This document shows positions 1 through 7,044 of a stretch of 64,000 nucleotides of DNA, in pieces. The position numbers were made by a program, and so were the translations under genes. Under the pieces are notes generated by a model. That model saw only the letters and a list, made by a program, of their open reading frames with translations. It had not been told where the DNA came from and did not search any database. The stretch is from PALSA-188 sp963720075. Its GTDB lineage: Bacteria; Acidobacteriota; Terriglobia; Terriglobales; Acidobacteriaceae. Every line of letters begins with the position of its first letter. Within the stretch, counting starts at the first letter, position 1. The stretch spans positions 186,001 through 250,000 of the forward strand of contig CAVREG010000016.1 in NCBI GenBank assembly GCA_963720075.1, read 5' to 3'.

Positions 1-1
1 C

Positions 2-325
2 GAGGATTTCACTCTTGATCAACTGATCTCTGCGAGCGAAGTTCGGTCGGAGTTTGACGTTGCACTGGTCTTCTCCACAAAATATGAACCGCCTCATTCG
101 GTATTTGACCGACTGCACTTTTGGCAGGAATGGAAGGCACGTTTTTTCGGATACCACCGCGACGTGCCTCCATCCGCGGCGGCGCAAATTCTGGGAGGCC
201 GCTTGGTCTATTTGGATCGCAGAGACGGCCAATGGATCGGAGTAATCGAGATGCAACAGATCGTCGAAGCTCGCGACCACACCCGCGCTCTAACCTGGGG
301 GGGTGGCGCACCCTTCGCTTTTTGA
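2..325 (+). CDS. C-terminal part of an unrecognised protein, cut by the window edge
   Basis: An open frame enters from the left edge (first complete codon GAG at base 2) and runs 107 residues to TGA. The start lies outside the window. The protein part is soluble and rich in aromatic and charged residues (for example FDRLHFWQEWKARFFGYH), with no motif I can name. The last residues (GGGAPFAF) and the stop codon are encoded by a palindromic REP unit of the ACCCTTC type, so the native C-terminus may have been replaced. It could be the tail of a regulatory or phage-defence-type protein, but nothing in the sequence decides this. Confidence 0.5.
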   Translation, partial: EDFTLDQLISASEVRSEFDVALVFSTKYEPPHSVFDRLHFWQEWKARFFGYHRDVPPSAAAQILGGRLVYLDRRDGQWIGVIEMQQIVEARDHTRALTWGGGAPFAF

Positions 326-435
326 AGGGTGGGAAGTACCGTCATGCTGCCGGTTTTGTTGTCCGCATTTGCAAGACAGTATGGTCATTGACGCGGACGA
401 TCCCTGGTTCGCCAAAAACGAAGGGTGGGCCACCC
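304..435. repeat. Pair of ACCCTTC-type REP palindromes
   Basis: Two copies of a GC-rich palindrome lie about 100 bp apart in inverted arrangement. The left one (about 304-333) reads GCGCACCCTTC then GAAGGGTGGG. The right one (about 412-435) reads GAAGGGTGGGCCACCCC. A third copy is at 7003-7032. This is a BIME-like pair, and the left unit supplies the stop codon of the preceding gene. Confidence 0.6.
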
Positions 436-439
436 CAGA

Positions 440-853
440 TTAAGCTTCCGCGCCGCGTAGCAAGTGCCATGCCTCCATGTACGCTCCGTACTTTGAAACT
501 TTCATGTGTGGCGATAGGATCACGTTTCTGGTGAATTTTGAAATCACGTCCGCGGGAAAAATGTACCAGACGTTTTTTGGGATGACGTAGATGGCGAGGA
601 AGTCAATTTCTCCCCTGGTGTAGGGCCGGTCATTGATATGGTAGGCATACGAATTCCGTTTTAGACAAACGGTGGATTTGACCTGGACGCGCACGAACGT
701 CCCGGCGTATTCGACGATAAAATCGTAGCGGCAACTGTCTCCCCAGGGCTTGCTGACGGAGAGTCCGTGCTCCGAGGCGCGAGCCATGAAGCGCAACTCT
801 GCCCACTCTCCGCGCTGTTTGTTTTGTTTGATACTTTCCCCGGTAATTTCCAT
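440..853 (-). CDS. PD-(D/E)XK endonuclease-like protein
   Basis: This 137-aa protein resembles the PDDEXK_5 group of stand-alone PD-(D/E)XK nuclease folds. Visible signatures are an N-terminal KQRGEWAELRFMARA helix with the conserved Glu, then GDSCRYDFIVEY with the acidic Asp, then the strand RVQVKST that carries the catalytic Q-x-K, and a late Tyr/Pro segment (YVIPKNVWYIFP). It would be expected to be a small metal-dependent DNase or a structural homologue. I chose the ATG at 853; an in-frame GTG at 865 directly abuts the GGAG and is less likely. A terminator-like hairpin sits just upstream on the same strand. No cognate methylase or mobile partner is visible nearby. Confidence 0.7.
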   Translation of the reverse strand: MEITGESIKQNKQRGEWAELRFMARASEHGLSVSKPWGDSCRYDFIVEYAGTFVRVQVKSTVCLKRNSYAYHINDRPYTRGEIDFLAIYVIPKNVWYIFPADVISKFTRNVILSPHMKVSKYGAYMEAWHLLRGAEA

Positions 854-870
854 GAAGACGTTCACTCCAA

Positions 871-897
871 TAAAAAAGCGGCCCCAAAAGGAGCCGC
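871..897 (-). terminator. Intrinsic terminator or attenuator upstream of the PD-(D/E)XK gene
   Basis: On the minus strand an 8-bp stem (GCGGCTCC / GGGGCCGC, one G-U-type mismatch) with a TTTT loop is followed by seven T residues. It lies only about 18 bp before the start codon of the downstream minus-strand gene. It either ends an upstream transcript or acts as an attenuator in that gene's leader. Confidence 0.55.
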
Positions 898-1365
898 GTG
901 GTTAAAATTCACTATATTTCAAGCATAGCAGTTTGAAGGGGGTAAATGCGCCACGGTGAGCGAGACTATATTAAGAGCGTTCTGAACGAGTTACAGGGAT
1001 CATGTACTTCCTAGGTACTTGACAAGAAAATCTAAAAGCGACGAGAAAGGTAATGCCGCTTCAGGTCCCCAGAGCCGTGAGGCTAAATCAACTCAACTTC
1101 GCGCTTTCTGTGGGCAGTGGACATCCGCAGCCTGAGCAAAGTACGCGAAAGGCTGGGCCACCCGCCAAAACATCCGATGTTGACGGCATCAATGCCCACC
1201 CGTCGAAAATCGCGACGAGTGGGGCAGCCCATTCATTATTATTTCGAGGAGATCAAAATCTAAAGGTGGGCCAGCCAGCCATGTCTGGGGACTAGACAGG
1301 TGTTCGACGAGTGGGGATTCGTGCTGATGGTATCAGGAGATTTGTCGTACATGAAGTTCCCTTTT
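898..1365. other. Intergenic stretch with a partial REP module
   Basis: I see no convincing gene. From about 1190 to 1283 there is one arm of the dispersed palindromic element: the hairpin CCCGTCG / CGACGAGTGGGGCAGCC, then GAGATCAAAATCT, then GGGCCAGCC. The remainder has no coding bias I can recognise. Confidence 0.5.
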
Positions 1366-1617
1366 GGCGGGCTGGGCCAGCTTTGCAAGACTTTGATTTC
1401 CTCGACCTCAGAAATGATTGAGGCTGCCCCATCCTTGCGCGGTTGTCGCAAGGGTGGGGGACTTCAACTGTTAGCGGAGAGGGGGGTTCTGATTCCTGCG
1501 AAATGGCGGAGTCGGCGGCACGAATTCCCATCCGTCGAAAATCGCGACGGATGGGGCAGCCTCTCTCTTATGATCCCCGACAAAAATCAAATCCCATCAA
1601 GGATGGGCCAGCCAGCC
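1366..1617 (+). repeat. Composite palindromic element, copy A
   Basis: First of six near-identical ~250 bp copies. Its outer arms are imperfect inverted repeats of about 62 bp. Each arm runs GGCTGG-CCA, a TTTGATTT core, then GAGGCTGCCCC. Inside are two strong hairpins, CCTTGCG / CGCAAGG and CCCATCCGTCG / CGACGGATGGG, separated by a constant ~75 bp segment. The 3' edge abuts the truncated Rhs fragment that starts at 1619. Confidence 0.9.
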
Positions 1618-1618
1618 G

Positions 1619-2269
1619 ATTGTCGACCCTACAGGCCTGTATGACTTCAAGAATACTTGTGCCTCTAACGACAAGGCCTGCAATGCTGCGTTCGCACAGA
1701 CGCAAACAAATGTCCGAAAAGCGTATGCAGCCACTCAAGCCGCATACGATAAAGCCGTTAAGAATGGCGACACAAAGGCAGCAGGGGCTTTGAAGAGAAC
1801 ATTGGATGGGCTGGGGGCTGAGGGACAAAAGAACGCGCGCGGCCAGACGGTGAATATTAGCGCCGATCCTACATTGCGGGGCCCAGGCCAGACGAGCTTT
1901 GCTAATGGGTCTACGTCCACGATCAACATCGTGCTCAATCCAACCCGAAGCAATGGTTCGGACGACGCACAAGCCGAAACTGCCCATGAAGGCGTACATG
2001 CCGGCGAGATAACGCCAGGAAAACCGACTTGGAGCCAGGCGTACTCTCTTGAACAGGACGCTTACGAAACGGAGTCCTATTTCTCTCAATCCATTGGGTT
2101 TTCCGATACCCGCAGTTTTGGCGAGGGGGACGATATGAGCAAGAATTACACGTTGTGGAATCCGAGCTGGGCTGCGGCAGATGTTGAAACAAGGCGCTCT
2201 CACGGAGTGGACGCATCTGCGAAGGCTGGAGCTGATCTAGATTGCGCAAACGGAGGATGCAAAAAATGA
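1619..2269 (+). pseudogene. Truncated Rhs C-terminus with HExxH metallopeptidase-like toxin tail (Rhs-1)
   Basis: The reading frame leaves the repeat directly into IVDPTGLYDF, the very end of an Rhs-repeat-associated core. Everything upstream of the core has been replaced by repeat copy A. About 200 residues of variable tail follow: an alanine/lysine-rich helix, a segment resembling the Rhs-2 tail, the zinc-binding motif AHEGVH (HExxH), and a downstream acidic helix (LEQDAYETESYF) that could supply the third ligand. In intact polymorphic toxins such a tail is released at the core; here no start codon or export module remains. The stop overlaps the next gene by ATGA. Confidence 0.7.
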
Positions 2270-2766
2270 GTTTAAGGTATGCCCTACTGCTGTCGGCTAT
2301 CATCCTCGTTTCGTCTCATGGAGTGTGGGCAGAACAAAACATTCAGCGCGTATCCCTCTGTTCAATTCAGCAAAATCCAGAGATCTAATTTACACGCACA
2401 TGATGAGGTACGCGCAACGATATTCATTGGAGCAAGAAGCCAGCTAGAAGATAGAAAATGCTTATTTCTCTTTGCTTTTGGCGATGACTATCAGACCTTA
2501 GGGCACGGGTTCCGCGTGAGGCATGATGCCCAATGGGCTCTGATGTCGAAGCTTCTGAGCATTCCCCCTCCACCAAACTGCTCGGTAATGCCAGAATTGT
2601 CAGAGCAAAGATTAAGGGCATCGTAGAGCGAGAGCCCCCGACTGGCACCATACCTGAGGATGAAATGCGCCTGGAGATCGTCATCCTATCCGTTTCTGAG
2701 GTTGTACACGTGCCACTGAACTGTGCGCCTTCAGACGCACATGATGACTCGCCAAGCCAGCACTGA
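2266..2766 (+). pseudogene. Degraded exported protein (SLC-x5-PE family), overlapping the Rhs-1 stop
   Basis: An ATG overlaps the Rhs-1 stop (ATGA) and opens a typical signal peptide, MSLRYALLLSAIILVSSHG, with a likely cut after VWA. The motif RVSLCSIQQNPE follows, resembling the N-terminus of a common acidobacterial secreted family. The frame then stops at 2388. Homologous-looking sequence continues in a second frame (DEVRATIFIGARSQLED to about 2540) and a third frame (RAKIKGIVE, then RLEIVILSVSEVV, to the stop at 2766). At least two frameshifts have therefore inactivated it. Position and export signal would fit an immunity partner for Rhs-1; that role is inference only. Confidence 0.55.
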
Positions 2767-2837
2767 GCCTACGACGGGAGGTCTACGACTATGACGCAAT
2801 CGGCAGCTTGTCACTCCGCGCAGTGTCTTGCAGGTGA

Positions 2838-3422
2838 TCCCGCTTCACCGGCAAAGAACGGGACACCGAATCCGGCCTGGATAACTTCGGAGCGCGCTAT
2901 AACGCGTCGAGCATGGGAAGGTTCATGACGCCCGATCCACTGCTCAACAGTGGACGACCTTGGGATCCGCAGACCTGGAACCGGTACGCATATGCCCGGA
3001 ACAACCCACTAGCGATCATCGATCCCACGGGTCTCTATGACCTCAACAACACATGTGCGGGCGATGATAAGAAGTGCAACAAGAAGTTTGCTCAACATGC
3101 GAAGGATTTAAAGAACGGACTCGCCGACCTCCAGAAGAAAGTGAATGGCATGAAAGATGGAGTCGAGAAAACCAGGCTTCAAAACGCGCTGGGGGCAATG
3201 GGAACTGAGGGTGATCACAACGGTGTGAACGTTGCCTTTGGAGCCAACAAGGACGGAGCAGCGGGGAATACTGACCCGATCTTCGATCAGAAGACGGGCA
3301 AGTATAGCGGCTTCAATGTAACCCTCGACCCAAGCAAGATCAGCGGGTCGAATGACTATGGTATCGATGCGGCGCACGAAGGAACTCACGTTTCTGACTA
3401 TCAAAACTACGAGTTGAACCCT
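2838..3422 (+). pseudogene. Truncated Rhs core plus HExxH tail, cut by the repeat (Rhs-2)
   Basis: The frame opens at 2838 without a start codon at RFTGKERDTESGLDNFGARY, the canonical Rhs core. It continues MGRFMTPDP and NPLAIIDPTGLYD, then a variable tail homologous to Rhs-1. The tail reaches AHEGTH (HExxH) and ends about 12 residues later, where repeat copy B begins. The part that would carry the third zinc ligand is missing. The frame reads on through the repeat to 3950 without meaning. The first in-frame ATG (2913) lies within the core, so this is a remnant at both ends. It confirms that two paralogous toxin tails once lay in tandem. Confidence 0.75.
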
Positions 3423-3674
3423 GGCGGGCTGGGCCAGCTTTGCAAGACTTTGATTTCCTCGACCTCAGAAATGATTGGGGCTGCCCCATCCTTGCGCGGT
3501 TGTCGCAAGGGTGGGGGACTTCAACTGTTAGGGGAGAGAGGGGTTCTGATTCCTGCGAAATGGCGGAGTCGGCGGCACGAATTCCCATCCGTCGAAAATC
3601 GCGACGGATGGGGCAACCTCTCTCTTATGATCCCCGACAAAAATCAAATCCCATCAAGGATCGGCCAGCCAGCC
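3423..3674 (+). repeat. Composite palindromic element, copy B
   Basis: Same architecture as copy A with a few substitutions (GATTGGGGCTGCC, GGATCGGCC). Its left edge interrupts the Rhs-2 toxin tail in mid-codon sequence. A partial extra arm (GGAGATCTAAATCT then GATGGGCCAGCC) follows at 3690-3735. Confidence 0.9.
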
Positions 3675-3676
3675 CT

Positions 3677-3985
3677 CTATTCATTTGCGATCCCAAGGAG
3701 ATCTAAATCTGACGAAAGATGGGCCAGCCCCCATGTGAGCCAAGGCCCCGCCGCAGTGAAGAGAAATCCGACAAACCACGCCAGCGGCTTTAAGAGCCAG
3801 TCCCACCTTTCAAACCACGGCTTTAACGCGGCGATCTTATCCCAAATGAACCACGGCTTCGGAATTTCATTCGGTGTGTTGTACCAACCTCTCCCAATCG
3901 CCTTCTCTTCCTCCGCATTCTGCACAATTTTGCCACCACGTTTAAAGTGATTCCACTTGGGGAATTCTAGATATGCGTAGGCCAT
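3677..3985 (-). CDS. Hypothetical protein with PKW and EEEKAIGRGW motifs
   Basis: This 102-aa protein has an N-terminal half reading MAYAYLEFPKW, then KIVQNAEEEKAIGRGWYN. This pattern is familiar from small uncharacterised acidobacterial and phage-like proteins. The C-terminal half is tryptophan-rich and hydrophobic, with FVGFLFTAAGPWLTWGL as a probable membrane-associated helix. The ATG at 3985 has GGAG four bases upstream and is preferred to the GTG at 4006. The last codons run into a partial repeat arm, so the C-terminus may be non-native. It follows the next gene upstream by 17 bp and is probably co-transcribed. Function unknown. Confidence 0.55.
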   Translation of the reverse strand: MAYAYLEFPKWNHFKRGGKIVQNAEEEKAIGRGWYNTPNEIPKPWFIWDKIAALKPWFERWDWLLKPLAWFVGFLFTAAGPWLTWGLAHLSSDLDLLGIANE

Positions 3986-4002
3986 CGCTCTCCGTGGGGA
4001 GG

Positions 4003-4290
4003 TCACTTACTTTCGCTGTGCTTCTTCTCCCTGCCTTTCCTTTTGCGAATTTCATTCCCGATAACGACGCAAACCACAACGATTACCACTGAACCTAATA
4101 CTTCCCAGATGATGTAGGGACCCGTGGCCGCCACGCGCGTCACCATAAAAAAGATGTAGGCACCAAATATCGAACAAAGAAGCGCAATAATGATTTTTAA
4201 TTGCGCGCTGAACAATACTTTTGTCGTTGCCGGTCGCGACGCGACGATAACCGCAAGAAGAATACCGAGAAGGACTGCCGCTACGATCAT
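4003..4290 (-). CDS. Small integral membrane protein, unknown function
   Basis: This 95-aa protein is predicted to have three transmembrane segments (VAAVLLGILLAVIVA, IIIALLCSIFGAYIFFMV, IWEVLGSVVIVVVCVV) and a highly charged cytoplasmic tail, RKRKGREKKHSESK. I chose the ATG at 4290; a TTG at 4329 would add 13 residues and has no better ribosome-binding site. It lies immediately upstream of the PKW-motif protein on the same strand. No family recognised. Confidence 0.5.
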   Translation of the reverse strand: MIVAAVLLGILLAVIVASRPATTKVLFSAQLKIIIALLCSIFGAYIFFMVTRVAATGPYIIWEVLGSVVIVVVCVVIGNEIRKRKGREKKHSESK

Positions 4291-4516
4291 AAGCCGCACA
4301 GTATAGACCGAAAATACATCGCATACCAAGTGTCAGATCATCAGAAACAGTTTCAGGCGAATCTTGAGGTCGCTGATGGACGATACATTTTGGCTTATTC
4401 GCTCAAAGTCTAGCTCTCTTGACAACCGCCGCGCCTACCATACGATTTAAATACACCCGCCCAAAGCCTGAAATCCACAAAATCCCTAGAGTGCAGAGCG
4501 CGTAAAGACGAGGATT

Positions 4517-4763
4517 GGCAGGCTGGCCCAGCTTTGCAAGTTTTGATTTCCTCGACCTCAGAAATATTGAGGCTGCCCCATCCTTCAGCGTTTGTCGCAA
4601 GGGGGGACTTCAACTGTTAGCGGAGAGGGGGGTTCTGATTCCTGCGAAAGGGCGGAGTCTGCGGCACGAATTCCCATCCGTCGAAAATCGCGACGGATGG
4701 GGCAGCCTCTCTCTTATGATCCCCGACAAAAATCAAATCCCATCAAGGATGGGCCAGCCAGCC
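4517..4763 (+). repeat. Composite palindromic element, copy C
   Basis: The most diverged copy: several single-base deletions relative to copy A, and the first internal hairpin is altered (CCTTCAGCGTTTGTCGCAAGG). The second hairpin and the right arm are intact. Confidence 0.9.
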
Positions 4764-4844
4764 GATAGATGATAAATTACGAAGCGTCACGGCATGGTTC
4801 GCGAAGCCCCGACGATTTAGGGATATCCCATGAGGAGGCCGGTC

Positions 4845-5330
4845 ATGAATAAATTTGGACTGCTTACGCCAATAGTGCTTGTCATTGTCGTTGCCGCCGG
4901 ATGTGGCGCACGGAACAAAGTAAACCTTTCAAGCGAGGAGACAGCCATCCGCCGGACCGACGCTGACTGGCTCGCCGCCTCTTCTTCGCACGACTTGGAG
5001 CGCGTACTCCCGTTCTGGTCGGACGACGCGACCATTCTCGCTCCCGGCATGCCCCCAATCGTCGGCAAGGACGCGATCCGCAAATACGTCTCCGGCGCAT
5101 TTGCCACCCCGGGATTTGCGATCAGTTGGAAGACTGACAAAGTGAATGTTTCCCAGTCGGGCGACATGGCTTACTCCAGCGGAACCGACCGCATATCCAT
5201 GAACACTCCCGATGGTAAATCCGTGACCGAGGAGAACGCCGGAGTGGCGATTTGGAAAAAGCAACCTGACGGCTCCTGGAAATGTGTTTTGGATGTGATG
5301 AGCCCTTCCGCAATCCCGCCTTCGAAATGA
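4845..5330 (+). CDS. NTF2-like (DUF4440/SnoaL) lipoprotein
   Basis: This 161-aa protein starts with a lipoprotein signal, MNKFGLLTPIVLVIVVAAGC, with the lipobox Cys followed by Gly-Ala. The mature part is a cone-shaped NTF2-like domain. It shows ETAIRRTDADWLAASSSHDLE, then WSDDATILAPGMPPIVGKDA, then the VSGAF helix and the final strands IWKKQPDGSWKCVLDVMSP. This family often binds small hydrophobic ligands or acts as an isomerase-like scaffold; no catalytic residue can be assigned here. The start was set at the ATG with GAGGAGG six bases upstream. It stands alone between repeat copies C and D. Confidence 0.8.
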   Translation: MNKFGLLTPIVLVIVVAAGCGARNKVNLSSEETAIRRTDADWLAASSSHDLERVLPFWSDDATILAPGMPPIVGKDAIRKYVSGAFATPGFAISWKTDKVNVSQSGDMAYSSGTDRISMNTPDGKSVTEENAGVAIWKKQPDGSWKCVLDVMSPSAIPPSK

Positions 5331-5450
5331 ATGGGCCCCCCCGCGTTTATTTTATAGGCGAAGATATTGGCGGTGGCTCATTCAAGTCTGGTTCTGGCTT
5401 GAGTGGGGCAGTTCCACACGTGGACAGGTCTATCCGCGCGTTTTTGTGTT

Positions 5451-5702
5451 GGCAGGCTGGCCCAGCTTTGCAAGACTTTGATTTCCTCGACCTCAGAAAT
5501 GATTGAGGCTGCCCCATCCTTGCGCGGTTGTCGCAAGGGTGGGGGACTTCAACTGTTAGCGGAGAGGGGGGTTCTGATTCCTGCGAAATGGCGGAGTCGG
5601 CGGCACGAATTCCCATCCGTCGAAAATCGCGACGGATGGGGCAGCCTCTCTCTTATGATCCCCGACAAAAATCAAATCCCATCAAGGATGGGCCAGCCAG
5701 CC
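5451..5702 (+). repeat. Composite palindromic element, copy D
   Basis: Virtually identical to copy A: one difference seen by eye, GGCTGGCCCA against GGCTGGGCCA in the left arm. It is followed directly by an extra arm fragment, GGGCTGGGCCACC with a TTTTGATTT core, to about 5745. Confidence 0.9.
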
Positions 5703-5748
5703 GGGCTGGGCCACCTTTGTGGCATTTTGATTTACTTAACATAATAAT

Positions 5749-6576
5749 TTAACGAAGCTGCCCCGCAGGAAGAGGTATCACGGGTTTGGCTGGAGTCATC
5801 GCACTTGCGGCGAATTGGCGGTGGGCCTGCGCGATGGCACTGAGAAGTGTCTCGTCGAATCCCACTTTGCGTGCCTCATTGGGAGTCAGAGCAAGGTCGT
5901 CCGCGCAGGCCGCGACGACGTGTGGCAAACCAAACGGTTCGGCGGTCAGCATGCCACTCTTGGCGTCGGGCCATAGCTGATACGATTGCGGATTCCGGAA
6001 TGCGTCTTTGCATTCCTTGTCGGCTTTGGCGAGGGTCATGACACGCAGTGCAGGGACAATCAGCGCGCCCACTGTGGTTCCGTCTGAATTGGAATCAGAA
6101 TAGGCGCTCGCGTTTGCCGACTTGGCAATGAAGTTCATCCAATTCACCGGCTTGCCGGTGGTCAGATCGAAGACCATGGCCAGTGTGTCGCTGTCGGGGT
6201 GGGCGCCGCCGCAAAAAACGAACCCGTCGATAGCGACGATGCTCAGGAAGCGCGGGCCGGTCATTGTAACCATTATTGTCCGTTCCCAGTCGTGTCCGAC
6301 GGCACTCTTGCCGGTCAACGGCTGATCCAATTGCTTGGCCGAATCGCGATAATTCGCATCGCAATCCTTCAACGACCCGGCCATGCTCTTATTTAGCCGA
6401 TTCAGCAAGGCATTCACGTGCTGTTCGGCAGGCGTTGAAGCATGGTCAATCAAGGGCCACGCGTCCACTCCCCTGCGCAGTTGCTTCATTGGTTCGAGAC
6501 TCACGGAATCTTGTGCTTGCGCAAGAGCAAGACTTCCCGGCATCAGGAAGGCAAACAAAACGATTGCGGTTTTCAA
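5749..6576 (-). CDS. Secreted DUF3298/RsiV-like domain protein
   Basis: This 275-aa protein has a cleavable signal peptide (TAIVLFAFLMPGSLALAQA). The mature region has the layout of DUF4163/DUF3298 proteins: a central beta-rich segment SIVAIDGFVFCGGAHPDSD and VFDLTTGKPVNWMNF. In that family GGAHP-N/D precedes the phrase about the tGk turn. Related domains bind cell-wall ligands in anti-sigma factors such as RsiV, but no transmembrane or anti-sigma region is present here. The start is TTG at 6576, supported by AAGGA seven bases upstream; there is no in-frame ATG near. It is a single gene between repeat copies D and E. Biological role unknown. Confidence 0.7.
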   Translation of the reverse strand: MKTAIVLFAFLMPGSLALAQAQDSVSLEPMKQLRRGVDAWPLIDHASTPAEQHVNALLNRLNKSMAGSLKDCDANYRDSAKQLDQPLTGKSAVGHDWERTIMVTMTGPRFLSIVAIDGFVFCGGAHPDSDTLAMVFDLTTGKPVNWMNFIAKSANASAYSDSNSDGTTVGALIVPALRVMTLAKADKECKDAFRNPQSYQLWPDAKSGMLTAEPFGLPHVVAACADDLALTPNEARKVGFDETLLSAIAQAHRQFAASAMTPAKPVIPLPAGQLR

Positions 6577-6681
6577 TTCTCATTCCTTGTCCGCGTCTAG
6601 ATTGCACATGTTGCCGTGCGGAAGAAGTATACAAAAGCTACATTCCGAGCGGGTGGTTCTCCTCGGAAACTCGATTGCTCA

Positions 6682-6931
6682 GGCAGGCTGGCCAGCTTTG
6701 CAAGCTTTGATTTCCTCGACCTCAGAAGTGATTGAGGCTGCCCCATCCTTGCGCGGTTGTCGCAAGGGTGGGGGACTTCAACTGTTAGCGGAGAGGGGGG
6801 TTCTGATTCCTGCGAAATGGCGGAGTCGGCGGCACGAATTCCCATCCGTCGAAAATCGCGACGGATGGGGCAGCCTCTCTCTTATGATCCCCGACAAAAA
6901 TCAAATCCCATCAAGGATGGGCCAGCCAGCC
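6682..6931 (+). repeat. Composite palindromic element, copy E
   Basis: Full-length copy with one-base deletions in the left arm. A partial arm (GGAGATCTAAATCT, then GATGGGCCAG) follows to about 6980. An ACCCTTC-type palindrome (CCCACCCTTC / GAAGGGTGGG) lies at 7003-7032, just past the end of the receptor gene. Confidence 0.9.
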
Positions 6932-7044
6932 CTCTATTCATTTGCGATTCCAAGGAGATCTAAATCTACAAAGATGGGCCAGTCCCCTGTGACGAATGAA
7001 CACCCACCCTTCAAAAAACGAAGGGTGGGCAACCAACCACTCAA

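Noticed and set aside
2913..3950. 345-residue frame as an intact Rhs-type protein
   Set aside because: Its second half is repeat sequence; only the part before 3423 is Rhs.
1300..6963. Several 60-140 residue frames reading LISSTSEMIEAAPSLRG or similar
   Set aside because: They are translations of the composite repeat itself, recurring with every copy and in several frames, with no start context or coding constraint.
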